Part shown: positions 1-9,471 of the stretch, in pieces | Position numbering within the stretch: position 1 is the first letter of the stretch | How the letters are laid out: the number at the start of each line of letters is the position of its first letter | Assembly: GCA_963731665.1 (NCBI GenBank) | Contig: CAVSWP010000013.1 | Coordinates: 1-64,000 of the forward strand | Length of the DNA: 64,000 nucleotides | Source: Chersky-840 sp035604715 | GTDB taxonomy: Bacteria; Actinomycetota; Acidimicrobiia; Acidimicrobiales; UBA8190 | Reading direction: 5' to 3' | Made by a program: the position numbers and the translations under genes | Notes under the pieces: generated by a model | Seen by the model: only the letters and a program-made list of their open reading frames with translations | The model's database searches: none | What the model was told of the DNA's origin: nothing

Positions 1-1
1 G

Positions 2-71
2 AGCGGGCGACGGGAATCGAACCCGGATGACCAGCTTGGAAGGCTGGGACTCTGCCATTGAGCTATGCCGC
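2..71 (-). tRNA. tRNA-Gly(TCC), irregular acceptor stem
   Basis: Read on the minus strand the segment has a D-arm (GCTC...GAGT), a five-pair anticodon stem CCAGC/GCTGG around loop CTTCCAA, and a T-loop TTCGATT, giving anticodon TCC (glycine). The 3' acceptor strand is CGCCCGC, but the 5' strand reads GCGGCA before the T8-A9 pair, one base short of the expected GCGGGCA. The first T-stem pair is a C-T mismatch. It is either a working tRNA with a sequence error or a degenerate copy. The 3' CCA is not fully visible because the window begins here. Confidence 0.8.
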
Positions 72-264
72 GGGACAGCCGAGGTTAACTCGGCGAGCGG
101 GTGGTGATGATGATGAGGGTGAAGTTTCGGGATCCGACGCACTCGTCAATCGCCTCGTCCGTCGCGGCCGCTCCGTCCGGTCACCTTCGGCCAAGGGATG
201 GCATCGAGTTGCAGGGATCCCGACCCCGACCTCCTGCTCCCAAAGCAGGCGCCGCCAGGCTGCG

Positions 265-480
265 CTACTCCCCGGCGTCCCGGCGACCTGCGTCTTCGCC
301 CATCAGGCCCAACTCCTCCTCCATCGCAATGTTCGGGCCACACAGAAACCAAGACGACAGCACGGAGGATCTCGACGACATGAACAGCGTAGGCCACCTG
401 GAGCGGGTCGGGGTAGATCCTCTCGAGCGGCACCCGCGGACCGAGAACAAGTCCCCCAAGACGGTCACGAGCACGCCCAT
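265..480 (-). pseudogene. Remnant of a small membrane protein, frameshifted
   Basis: No family was recognised. Joining three minus-strand frames gives a protein of about 70-85 residues. It starts at ATG 480 with a hydrophobic stretch (MGVLVTVLGD), continues with LVLGPRVPLERIYPDP and a second hydrophobic stretch (VAYAVHVVEILRAVVLVS), and ends with an acidic tail (MEEELGLMGEDAG). Two single-base shifts, near 445 and 335, are needed to join the pieces. The composition is protein-like and differs from the Arg/Pro-rich antisense frames typical of this DNA. It could be decayed, mis-sequenced or not a gene. The flanking stretches 72-264 and 481-541 show no coding signal that I can support. Confidence 0.25.
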
Positions 481-541
481 GATGCAGGGGACGAGCCCTT
501 GCTGGCTTCCTCACCTTCGATACCTCGACAACTCGGGACGG

Positions 542-727
542 TCAGTCTGAAGGTGCGTTGTCGTCCCGGTCTCGCGGGCGTCGCGGAAGCCCTTCAGTGT
601 TGCGAAGGCAGCGCAGGGTCATGCTGAGGACGCGGAGTTCCTCTTGAACTTCCGGAACAGCGACGGGCGCATCCACTGGATCGGCTTTGGAGGTGGCCAT
701 GAACTCGGTGGACTGTTCCTTGGTCAT
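542..727 (-). CDS. Hypothetical small protein (61 aa)
   Basis: Not recognised. The ATG at 727 overlaps a TGA in the adjacent minus-strand frame (TGAATG), directly downstream of the hemerythrin-like remnant, so it may be the last gene of that unit. The first 45 residues are mixed and acidic (MTKEQSTEFMATSKADPVDAP, then VPEVQEELRVL), while the tail is Arg/Asp-rich. There are no membrane segments and no cysteine motif. It could equally be a further frame of the broken upstream gene. Confidence 0.25.
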   Translation of the reverse strand: MTKEQSTEFMATSKADPVDAPVAVPEVQEELRVLSMTLRCLRNTEGLPRRPRDRDDNAPSD

Positions 728-1243
728 TCATACTGACCCCACCCATGAGCCACGAGATCCCTTTGCGGGGCGCCTCGGCGAGCTGCGCCGCCAGACGCTC
801 CGTCATCGTCTGGCATGTATTGGTTCAGCAGTGGGAAGAAAATGGGTTCTTCATGGTCAAGGTGAGTCAGCATGTCGTCCTCGAATCGAGCCACCAGCGC
901 TCTGAGACGTTCAAGGGTCTGGGAATCTGCGGGGCCGTGCTGGAGGGCTTCAAAGGCACGTTGGGTCTCGTCGAGCAGCGGGTCAATGCCTTGGTGTTCC
1001 TTCACCAGCGGGTCTAGCAGGGATGCATCTGCTCCGTTTCTTATGACAGCAGGCCAGTAGTAGTCGTCCTCTCCGCTGTGATGAAAATGAGGCCGGCGAC
1101 AGCGAAAAGGCCAAAGTCTGCAAGGACCCCCATCTGTTTGACGTCGCCCGGCTTCGCCTCGGACATCGCCGACTCCATGAGTCGGACCAGTCCCGAATCA
1201 TGTTGTGAATCCCGGTGAACTCTCTGACCGCCGAGCATTCCAT
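728..1243 (-). pseudogene. Hemerythrin-like (HHE domain) protein, three frameshifts
   Basis: Three frames joined on the minus strand give a clear HHE-type four-helix protein, which would bind a di-iron centre and act in O2, NO or redox sensing (family knowledge). Segments in order are REFTGIHNMIR from ATG 1243, DSGLVRLMESAMSE, HFHHSGEDDYYWPAVI, DPLVKEHQGIDPLLDE, FEDDMLTHLDHEEPIFFPLL and MTERLAAQLAEAP. The iron-ligand type motifs (HHSGED, KEHQGID, HLDHEE) are intact. The frame changes near 1195, 1088 and 806, and no single frame encodes the whole domain. I call it a pseudogene or a badly sequenced gene. Loss of function is uncertain because neighbouring genes show the same type of damage. Confidence 0.6.
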
Positions 1244-2107
1244 GAGCGAAAACTAGTCCCGTGCCTTCTCGGGTGCAACGAACCGCTTGGAGCCCACGGG
1301 GAATACGAGTCGAGCCGAACTTGACCATTCGCTGAGTGTTGGGGCGAGCGAACAACCACCGGCCGCAGCTTCACGATGGCGGAGCAGGTATACCCAAGGC
1401 GGAGGCCATATTGGTCAACTGGGTGGCCACTGCCGACCCCGCCCACTGCAATCGACTGACTATCTGCAGAAAACGGTTTGCCGCCGGCAAGGTCGGTCGC
1501 AACCTTCTGATACGTGGTCCCGTCGTCAGTCAGAGCATGTGTCAATTTTGATAGCACCGGTAAGACGGAGGAGGACCAAGGGATACCGTCGAGTTGTTGT
1601 ATGAAAGCAGCGATCGCAGTTTCGATCTGCTGGACGCTCCTGATTTGTTCGGTCACGTCTGCCTTCTCCGCCCGAGCAGCAACATTCTCCTGAACGAGAT
1701 CACCTTGAGCGGTCTGTTGCTCGCCGGCCAGGCAAGAAGCGAAGTCGCTTTCGTTTCCCGAGCATCCGTTGCCAGCCTCATTGTTGTTATAGGTCGTCAC
1801 GTCGTTCTGTATGTGCTCCTCCTGGATGGTGATGTCGGCGCCGGCCGAGGTAATCACCGCGTTGGCGGAAGAAGAGGGCCATGTTGTATTCAGCCAGGAC
1901 AGCCTCATACGTTCTTTGGATATCCGAGGGTGGGGTCGTGGTCGTGGTTGCGTTCTGTTCTGGACTGGGGTGTCTGTCGAGTGCGGAAGGAAATACAACG
2001 AATATGACCACGAGGGCGGCGACGGACCCGACGATGATCCGAGCCCTGCGCCGACGTCTGCTCTTGTACGGTGGCGGAAGATACACTCTGGATGGCACTG
2101 TCGACAC
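1198..2107 (-). pseudogene. Membrane-anchored secreted protein, frameshifted
   Basis: The start at ATG 2107 encodes a basic N-terminus (YKSRRRRRAR) followed by one membrane segment (IIVGSVAALVVIFVVF), then a Thr-rich linker and a helical region. Near 1865 the frame changes; the second frame continues ANAVITSAGADITIQEEHI, an Asn/Ser-rich region with two cysteines, then a predicted coiled coil (VTEQIRSVQQIETAIAAFIQQL) and a Gly-rich end. The architecture is a type II membrane-anchored extracytoplasmic protein of about 300 residues. No family was recognised. The last 60 residues turn Arg/Ser-rich and overlap the hemerythrin-like remnant, so the true C-terminus is unclear and a second frameshift is possible. 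Confidence 0.4.
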
Positions 2108-2346
2108 CTATCTCGGAGCCCACCCGTTGGCGGTGGCGACGATGCCGCGCCCACTGCCTGGAGCCATGTTGACCACATGAAGAGTCTGACAGGGCCGAGG
2201 TTGGCCGTCGATCGACGCCCCCGCCCACGTCGTTCATGAACGAAGCGTCTGGTTTCACCGCCGCGTAAAGGATTCTCATGGCGCCAGAGACTGTTTGGTC
2301 TTGCTCGTCTCGCTGTCGTTGCGCGCCTCGCAACCCACGACGACCG

Positions 2347-2626
2347 TCAGCGATCCCCTTGCGCTGAGGCGTCGTCGATGAAGAAGAAGTCAGCGGCCGG
2401 GACGTACCAGGTGACCTTGACCGCCCCTTCGGGAAGGGCAAGACGAAGCGGGTCGTGACGCGCTGGTGTGGACCTTGACCGTCACGTAGCCATTGGGCCC
2501 CGCCCGCACACGGGTGCCAAGCTCTACCGGGCCGACCACCTCAGGCAGGGTGGGGCTCTTGAAAACCGAAGCACCGCCGTGCGGACGATCTGTCGATCGG
2601 CGAGCTCCGAGGGAGGGTGTCTTCAT
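2347..2626 (-). pseudogene. Small hypothetical protein, frameshifted
   Basis: Not recognised. One minus-strand frame contains TLPEVVGPVELGTRVRAGPNG and VTVKVH. After a one-base change near 2462 the text continues TPARHDPLRLALPEGAVKVTW and ends ADFFFIDDASAQGDR at a TGA at 2347-2349. The regular alternation of hydrophobic and polar residues suggests a small beta-rich protein of about 75-90 residues. The upstream end overlaps the start of the divergent oxidoreductase gene at 2625, so the real start is probably nearer 2580. It is one more interrupted gene in this damaged end of the window. Confidence 0.3.
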
Positions 2627-3591
2627 GAAAGCAGCCGTCTACTACGAGACCGGCGGGCCCGAGGTTCTGCGTTACGAGGAGGTTCCTGATCCGGTGGCGG
2701 GCGCCCGGGACCTGCTCGTGGCGGTCGAAGCGGTCAGCATCGAGGGCGGGGACACCCTCGCCCGGGGGACGGGGGAATTGGGCCCCCTCCCGCACGTCGT
2801 GGGATACCAGTGCGCCGGCACGGTGGTGGCCGTGGGGGCCGAGGTGGAGGGATTCTCCGTCGGGGATCGCGTCGTGACCGTCGGACTCGACGGGTCACAT
2901 GCCGAGCTCCGGGCCGTGCCGACACCGTTCTGTTGGTTGGTGCCGCCGATTTGTCCATCGAAGAAGCGGCGTGTGTCCCGGTCCCCTTCGGCACCGCCGA
3001 TGACTGTCTCTTCGAGTTCGGGCGACTCCAAGGCGGCGAGACGGTGCTCGTGCACGCCGGAGGGAGGGCGTGGGGATCGCCGCTGTGCAGCTGGCCAGTC
3101 GCGCCGGGGCACACGTCCTGGCCACGGCCTCGAGCGACGAGAAGCTGTCCCGTCTGTCGGCGCTGGGCCTGGACCAGGGGATCAACTACGCCACCACCGA
3201 TTTCGTCGACGAGGTGCGCCGGCTCACCGACGGGCGCGAGGCGGACGTCATCGTGGACTCGGTGGGCGGTCCGACCCTGCGGGGGAGCCTGCGCTGCCTG
3301 GCCTATCGGGGCCGCTGTGTGACCGTGGGAGACGCCGGCCGACACGCCGCCGAGGACCTCGACGTGTCCACCTTGCGCCCCGACGATCAGAGCCTCACGG
3401 GGTACTTCCTGGGGGCCGAGCTGTTCTTGAGCCCCCGCCCGCACGCCATGATCGCTCGACACCTGGCCGAGATCGCCGAGGGTCGACTGCAGGTGATCAT
3501 CGACCGCCGTTACCCCTTGTCGGAGGCCGCCGCCGCGCACGCCTTCATCGAGAGCCGTCAAGCCTTCGGCCGGGTCCTGCTCATCCCGTAG
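2625..3591 (+). CDS. NADPH:quinone oxidoreductase family (zinc-independent MDR), two frameshifts
   Basis: A medium-chain dehydrogenase/reductase of the quinone oxidoreductase branch, which reduces quinones or enones with NAD(P)H in the cytoplasm (family knowledge). It starts at ATG 2625 after a GGAGGG site, with MKAAVYYETGGPEVLRYEEV typical of the family. The GroES-like half runs to about residue 100. The cofactor half contains GIAAVQLASRAGAHV, a P-rich return segment and the usual C-terminus (EAAAAHAFIESRQAFGRVLL). The catalytic-zinc cysteines of true alcohol dehydrogenases are absent. The frame changes near 2925 and again near 3065, in the glycine-rich nucleotide loop beside a run of Gs. 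One base restored at each site gives about 322 residues. The convergent dehydrogenase ends 25 nt away. Confidence 0.75.
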
Positions 3592-3616
3592 ACGGCCCGG
3601 GCCAGCCCGGACGCCG

Positions 3617-4640
3617 TCACGGCCCCGACACGTGCAGGACCGCCGCTCCGGTGAGGCGGTCGTTGGCCAGGTCGGCGAGGGCCCGATCGGCGTGGTCGAG
3701 CGGATAGGGAGTCGTGGTGGCCGACCACGCCCATCCGCGTGGCCAGCGTCAGGAACTCCTCCCCGTCCCGTCGGGTGTTGGCGGTGACGCTGCGCAGTTC
3801 ACGCTCGTAGAAGAGGTGGTCCTGGTAGTGAAGGGGGGGCACGTCGCTCAGGTGGATTCCCACGATCACCAGGACGCCGCCCCGGTCGAGCGCCGCCAGC
3901 GCCGGCGGGACGACTTCGCCCGCCGGGGCGAAGACGATCGCCGCGTCGAGGGGGACCGGGGGGGCGGCATCGGCCCCCCCGACAGACGAGGCACCGAGGT
4001 CGAGCGCCAGCTGCCGGGCGTCCTCGGAGCGGGTCATGACATGGACCTCGGCGCCTTCGTGCAGTGCCACCTGGGCGGTGAGATGGGCGGAACCACCGAA
4101 CCCGTAGATCCCGAGCCGTCCTCCGGGTCGAAGCCCCGTCCGTCGCAGCGACCGGTACCCGATGATCCCCGCGCACAGAAGCGGGGCGGCCTGGTCGTCG
4201 GACAAGCCGTCGGGGATCCGATACGCATAACGCTCGTCTACGACGGCTGCCTCCGCGTATCCACCGTCGTGGTCCCATCCGGTGAACGTCGCCTCGGGGC
4301 ACAGGTTCTCGTCGCCACGCCGGCAGAACCGACAGAGGCCGCACGTGCTCGCCAGCCAGGCGATGCCCACCCGGTCCCCGGGGGCGAAACCCGAGGCCTG
4401 GGCTCCCACGGCGTCCACGACGCCGACTACCTCGTGGCCGGGGACGACACGGCGGCGGTGGACGGGGAGGTCGCCCATGGCCACGTGGAGGTCGGTCCGG
4501 CACACGCCGCACGTCGACACCCGCACCCGGACCTGACCCGGGCCGGGGACGGGAGGGTCGCGTTCCACCAGGCGCAAAGGGGTACCGGCCAAGGGTCCGG
4601 GCGAGACGACCTCCCAGGCGCGCACGCACCATGGTCCCAT
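3617..4640 (-). CDS. Zinc-dependent alcohol dehydrogenase, C-terminal frameshift
   Basis: A zinc MDR alcohol dehydrogenase that interconverts alcohols and aldehydes with NAD(P). Catalytic-zinc ligands are C44 (CGVCRTD) and H69-E70 (GHEVVG). The structural-zinc cysteines are C100, C103, C106 and C114. The Rossmann loop is IYGFGGSAH at about 178-186. In the main frame the sequence breaks down after GVVGHHD, whereas the next frame reads YPLDHADRALADLANDRLTG and stops at 3617-3619, as expected for this family. I therefore place an extra base in the CCC near 3713 and extend the gene there; the corrected length is about 340 residues. Placement next to acetate kinase and phosphoketolase suggests disposal of acetyl-derived aldehyde or alcohol metabolism (inference). 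Confidence 0.8.
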
Positions 4641-4673
4641 GCCGCGGCCGGGGGCGGCCGATGGGAGGGAGGC

Positions 4674-5783
4674 CTACGGACGTGGTGCGAGAAGAGCTCG
4701 GACCTGATCGGCGATCTCGATGTCCTCCCGAGCGTGGACGACCAGCACGGCGACAGCAGCGTCGCTCGGTGACACCACCCGGTCGACCACGTCAGCGCCC
4801 TGACCGGCATTGGCGACCTCGTCGAGCTCGACGCCCAGGAAGCCCAGGCCAGCGCAGGCCTCCCGGCGTAGCCGGGCCGAGCCCTCTCCGGCGCCACCGG
4901 TGAATACCAGGCCGTCGAGACCGCCCAAGGCGGCCACCATGGCGGCCACCTCGGCGCGCAGCCGATGGACGTAGACGCCGAAGGCCATCTCGGCGCGCTC
5001 GTTGCCACCGTCGGCAGCCGCCAGGACCTGGCGGAGGTCGGCCGACACCCCCGACAGGCCCAGGAGCCCCGAATGGCGGTCGAGGGCGTCTTCGAGGTCG
5101 TCGACGGTCAGCTGCCGGTGGCGCAGGACCCAGATGAGCACGCCGGGGTCGACGCTGCCCGAGCGGGTGGCCATGACCAGTCCCTCGAGGGGTGTGAAGC
5201 CCATGGTGGTGTCCACCGATCGATCTCCGGCGACGGCCGCCAACGAAGCCCCCGATCCGAGGTGGGCGGTGACGAGGCGAAGCGAGCCGGGTGGCCGGCC
5301 GAGGAGCGCGTGGGCCCGTCGACTGGCCCAGGCGTGGCTCAGGCCGTGGAATCCGAAGCGGCGCAACCCGAGGTCACGCCAGGCGTCGGGCAGGGCATAG
5401 GTTGAGGCCTCGGGCGGCATCGTCAAGTGGAAGGCGGTGTCGAAGCACGCCACCTGAGGAAGGTCGGGCCACTGTGCTTGGAGGGTGCGGATGGCGTCGA
5501 CGGCGCGAGGGTTGTGCAGCGGGGCCAACTCGGCGAGTCGATCGAGCCGTCTATCGATGGCGGTGCCGAGGAGGACCGGCCCCGTGAACTCGAGGCCACC
5601 GTGCACGACTCGGTGCCCTACGGCGTCGAAGGCGGGTGCGTCTCGGAGGGCCTGGGACAACACCTCGATGACGGTGTCAGGCCGGGCCACCTCGAGCTCA
5701 CCGGCCCACAGCGTGACGTCACCGGGGTCGAGGACGCTCACCTTCAGACTGCTCGACCCGGTGTTCACCACGAGGACTCGCAC
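4674..5783 (-). CDS. ackA: Acetate kinase (acetate/propionate kinase family)
   Basis: Interconverts acetyl phosphate + ADP and acetate + ATP. Visible motifs are VNTGSSSLK (6-14), GHRVVHGG (56-63), the FDTAFH catalytic aspartate region (114-119), FGFHGLSH (143-150), HLGSGAS (174-180) and the DTTMGFTPLEGL block (191-202). At 369 residues it is shorter than the roughly 400 of classical AckA. The usual HLGNGAS has Ser in place of Asn, a variation I associate with an actinobacterial subgroup. The GTG start at 5783 lies only 29 nt from the divergent phosphoketolase start. Together they would turn sugar phosphates into acetate and ATP through acetyl phosphate. This is the only gene between 2.6 and 9.2 kb with no frameshift. 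Confidence 0.93.
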   Translation of the reverse strand: MRVLVVNTGSSSLKVSVLDPGDVTLWAGELEVARPDTVIEVLSQALRDAPAFDAVGHRVVHGGLEFTGPVLLGTAIDRRLDRLAELAPLHNPRAVDAIRTLQAQWPDLPQVACFDTAFHLTMPPEASTYALPDAWRDLGLRRFGFHGLSHAWASRRAHALLGRPPGSLRLVTAHLGSGASLAAVAGDRSVDTTMGFTPLEGLVMATRSGSVDPGVLIWVLRHRQLTVDDLEDALDRHSGLLGLSGVSADLRQVLAAADGGNERAEMAFGVYVHRLRAEVAAMVAALGGLDGLVFTGGAGEGSARLRREACAGLGFLGVELDEVANAGQGADVVDRVVSPSDAAVAVLVVHAREDIEIADQVRALLAPRP

Positions 5784-5812
5784 GTCCCCACCATGCCAAG
5801 GAGGAAACTCCC

Positions 5813-8222
5813 ATGCACGATCCAGTCCGCCCCTCGTCCCCGGAGGTCACCGGACGGGCGGCTCCTGCCACCGCCGAGGACCTAGAGAAGCTGCACGCCT
5901 ACTGGCGGGCGGCCAATTACCTGGCGGTGGGTCAGATCTACCTGCTCGACAATCCGTTGTTGCGAGAGCCCCTGCGGGCCGAGCACATCAAGCCGCGCCT
6001 TCTCGGTCACTGGGGAACGAGCCCCGGGCTCAACTTCGTCTATGCGCACCTCAATCGGCTCATCAACCGACGTGGTACCAGCCTGTTGTACGTGTGCGGG
6101 CCGGGCCACGGCGGGCCGGCCATGGTGGCCAACGCCTGGCTGGAGGGTACCTACAGCGAGCTGTACTCCCACGTGTCGAGGGATGTCCAAGGCATGGCCC
6201 GCCTGTTCCGCCAGTTCTCGTTCCCCGGTGGAATCCCCAGCCACGCCGCTCCCGACACCCCGGGGTCGATCAACGAGGGAGGTGAGCTCGGGTACGGGCT
6301 CGCCCACGCCTACGGCGCCGCCTTCGACAACCCGGAGCTCGTGGTGGCGTGCGTCGTCGGTGACGGGGAGGCCGAAACAGGCGCCCTGGCCACGAGCTGG
6401 CACTCCAACAAGTTCCTCGACCCCGCCACCGACGGCGCCGTACTTCCGATCCTGCACCTCAACGGGTACAAGATCGCCAACCCCACGGTGCTCGCCCGGA
6501 TCCCCGACGTCGAGCTGTCGGCGTTGTTCACCGGGTACGGCTACCGACCGTTGGTGGTGGAGGGAGGTTTCGAGGGCGAGGACCCCATGCTCGTGCACGC
6601 CAGGATGGCCGTCGCCGTCGACGCCGCTTTCGATGAGATCGCCAGGATCTGGGCCGAGGCACGCTCCCGTCCCGGGGGGCAGCGGCCAGTGTGGCCCATG
6701 ATCATCCTGCGCACCCCCAAGGGTTGGACGGGTCCCAAGTTCGTCGACGGAGTGGCGGTCGAAGGCACCTGGCGCGCCCATCAGGTGCCCCTCGGAGAAG
6801 TCAAGACGAACCCGGCGCACCTGGCGCAACTCGAGGAGTGGATGCGCAGCTACCGGCCGGAGGAGCTCTTCGACACCGAGGGTCGGCCCGTCCCGGAGAT
6901 CGCCGCCCTGGCCCCTGCCGGCGACCGACGCATGAGCGCAACACCGCACGCCAACGGTGGGGTGTTGCTACGCGACCTCGAGCTCTCGGACTGGAGGGCG
7001 TATGCCGTCTCTGTAACAGCGCCGGGCACCACCCGGCGCGAGGCCACGAGGCTGCTGGGAGCGTTCCTGCGCGATGTGATCCGGGACAATCCCGCCAATT
7101 TTCGCCTCTTCGGCCCTGACGAGACGGCGTCGAACCGGCTCCAGGACGTCTTCGAGGTCACCGACCGGGCCTGGACGGCGCTGACGGTCGACGGCGACGA
7201 CCACCTCGCCCCGGGCGGCAGGGTCATGGAGGTCCTCTCCGAGCACCTTTGCCAAGGATGGCTCGAGGGGTACCTGCTGAGCGGACGGCACGGCCTGTTC
7301 AACTGCTACGAGGCGTTCATCCACATCGTCGACTCCATGTTCAACCAGCACGCCAAGTGGCTCGAGTCGGCGTGCGAGATCCCCTGGCGTCGCTCGGTGG
7401 CGTCACTCACGTACCTGTTGTCGAGCCACGTGTGGCGCCAAGACCACAACGGCTTCTCCCACCAGGACCCAGGGTTCATCGATCTGGTCGTCAACAAGCA
7501 GGCGTCGGTCATCCGGGTGTACTTGCCTCCGGACGCCAACTGCCTCTTGGCGGTCTCCGACCACTGCCTGCGCAGCCGCGACTACGTCAACGTCATCGTG
7601 GCCGGCAAGCAGCCTCAGCACGACTGGTTGTCCCCTGACGAAGCGCTCGTCCACTGCACGCCGCGGACTGGGGGTGTGGGAGTTCGCCTCGAACGATGCC
7701 GGCTCGATCCCTGATGTCGTGATGGCGTGTTGCGGGGACGTGCCCACCCTGGAGACCCTGGCGGCGGTGACCCTGCTCCGTCGCCATCTTCCCGATCTGC
7801 GGGTGAGGGTCGTCAACGTGGTCGACCTCATGCGGTTGCAGCCCGACTCCGAACATCCTCACGGGATGACCGACCCCGAGTTCGACACCATCTTCACTGC
7901 TGACCGCCCCGTGATCTTCGCCTTCCACGGGTACCCAATGCTGATCCACCGCCTGACCTACCGCCGCGCCAACCATGCCAACCTCCACGTGCGTGGCTAC
8001 AAGGAACGGGGCACGACGACCACACCCTTCGACATGGTCATGCTCAACGATCTCGATCGATTCCACCTCGTCATGGACGTCCTCGACCGGGCCCCCGGGC
8101 TCGAAGTGCCCTCGGCGGCCCTCCGCCAACAGATGGTCGACGCCCGACTCGAAGCCCGTCGCTACACCCGCGAGCATGGTGAGGACGCCCCGGAGATCAC
8201 GGATTGGAATTGGCCGGGCTGA
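5813..8222 (+). CDS. xfp: Phosphoketolase (xylulose-5-P/fructose-6-P), one frameshift
   Basis: A TPP-dependent enzyme that cleaves xylulose 5-phosphate or fructose 6-phosphate with phosphate to acetyl phosphate plus glyceraldehyde 3-phosphate or erythrose 4-phosphate. It starts at ATG 5813 behind AAGGAGGAAACTCCC. Recognisable blocks are the N-terminal YWRAANYLAVGQIYL, GHGGPAMVANAWLEG, the TPP-binding GDGEAETGALATSWHSN (from about residue 183), EAFIHIVDSMFNQHAKW, SSHVWRQDHNGFSHQDPGF and the C-terminal LTYRRANHANLHVRGYKE. The frame changes between about 7655 and 7675, where VHCTRGLGVWEFAS is expected; both halves are otherwise full length and total about 802 residues. The neighbouring acetate kinase uses its acetyl phosphate product. 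Confidence 0.92.
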
Positions 8223-8248
8223 CGCCGACGCCGGTGCTGGGCGGCGGC

Positions 8249-8254
8249 TACGTT
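8249..8254 (+). promoter_or_regulatory. Putative -10 box for the Ppx/GppA gene
   Basis: TACGTT ends 6 nt before the GTG at 8261, so the transcript would begin at or next to the start codon. No convincing -35 is visible. Confidence 0.35.
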
Positions 8255-8260
8255 CGCGCC

Positions 8261-9210
8261 GTGGGGCTTCGGGCCGCGGTGTGGGACCTCGGGAGCAGCT
8301 CCTTTCACCTTCTTGTCTGTGAGGTCGGGCCAGGCGCCTCGCTCACCCCGGTGCTGCACCGTCGGGCCCTTCTCAATCTCGGTCTCAACGTGGGGGCTCG
8401 GGGGAGCATCCCGCCCGACCGGGTCACCGCTTCGGTGGCGGCCGCCAAGCGGCTCCGGGCCGGCCTAGCCGAGTCCCGAGCCGAGATCGTGGTGGCCGTG
8501 GCCACGGCGGCGTTCGCGGCGACGCGTCCAACAGCGCCGAGGTCGTCGAGCGCTTGGAGCGGGTCGTCGGTACCCGGGTGCAGGTCCTCGGCGGAGCGGA
8601 AGAGGCGCGGCTGTGCTTCCTGGGCCAGCGGGCCGGGGTGTGGACCGGTCCGGAACAGACGCTGGGGATGGACCTCGGCGGCGGGAGCCTGGAAGCCGCC
8701 GTCGGGAACTCCCGTGACGTGGCCGTGGCCACCAGCGCGGCCGTGGGCCCGGCCCGGTTGCGGGGTGAGCTGGGCACCAGTGACCCGCTCTCGGGGGAGG
8801 ATCAGACCGCTCTCCGGGACCGCACGGCCCGGGCCATGGCGCCCATCGTCAGCGCCGTCGCTGCCTACCCAGGGATCGCCGACCGGACCCTGGTGAGCGG
8901 CGGGACGGTGCGGGCCCTCGCCCGCCTGGCCACGGCGCGCGCCCGACGCCGGCCCTCGGCCGGGCCCGGTGAGGTGAACCAGGTGGAACTGCCCGCCCGC
9001 CAGGTCGCCGAGCTGGCCGACCAACTGGCGACGCTCGACCTTCGGAGCCGCCTGGCCCTGCCGGGGATGCAGGCCCGCCGGGCGCCGTTGCTCCCGGTGG
9101 GCGCCGTGATCCTGGCCACGGTGGCCGCACAGCTCGGGGTGCGGCGATTCGTGGTGAGCGAGTGGGGACTGCGCGAGGGGGCCATCCTCGACGCCCTGGC
9201 CCGGGGCTGA
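8261..9210 (+). CDS. Ppx/GppA family phosphatase, one frameshift
   Basis: An ASKHA-fold exopolyphosphatase/guanosine pentaphosphatase relative that hydrolyses polyphosphate or pppGpp. The N-terminal phosphate-1 motif is AAVWDLGSSSFHLLV and the phosphate-2 region is LGMDLGGGSLEAAVG. VLGGAEEARLCFLG corresponds to the conserved I(S)GxEEA block, and the C-terminus has VSGGTVRALARL and a hydrophobic GAVILATVAAQLGV segment ending in VSEWGLREGAILDAL, as in the family. The frame changes near 8518; the second frame resumes with ASNSAEVVERLERVVG. Restoring one base gives about 316 residues. GTG 8261 was chosen because the homology begins there and it lies 38 nt after the phosphoketolase stop. Confidence 0.8.
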
Positions 9211-9318
9211 GCAGTCCAAGCCGCGAGGCTGCCGACGGGGCGACCGGAAAGCGCTGAACCAGACGTCTTGGGCCGCCCCGGTCCCTGGGCGGGTCGAGCT
9301 CGGACCCGAAGAGGGCCC

Positions 9319-9471
9319 TCAGGCCTTCTTGCCCAGGATCCTGTTCATCTTGGTACCGCAGGTGGGGCAGGTTCCTTGTGCGGCGCGCCGACCGTTGGCG
9401 AGCTCGACTTCCTTGCCCTCAAACTGCCGCTTTTCACGGCATTTCACACAGTAGCCCTCATACGAAGCCAC
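9319..9471 (-). CDS. Small zinc-ribbon protein (DUF5679-like), 50 aa
   Basis: A 50-residue protein starting at GTG 9471 behind a strong GAGGAGG site 8 nt upstream. It has two CxxC pairs (C8/C11 in YCVKC and C35/C38 in TCPTC) and the family-like core GKEVELANGRRAAQGTCPTCG, then TKMNRILGKKA. The four cysteines imply one structural zinc. Small proteins of this type are found in many actinobacteria and are often described as DUF5679; their function is unknown. It is convergent with the Ppx/GppA gene, and its promoter region (9472-9673) is shared with the divergent MDMPI-fold gene. It is intact. Confidence 0.85.
   Translation of the reverse strand: MASYEGYCVKCREKRQFEGKEVELANGRRAAQGTCPTCGTKMNRILGKKA

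Noticed and set aside
72..2600. A degraded prophage or transposon between the tRNA and the first intact genes
   Set aside because: tRNA genes are common integration sites, but no integrase, transposase, terminal repeats or duplicated tRNA end were seen; the pieces look like ordinary cellular genes with frame breaks.
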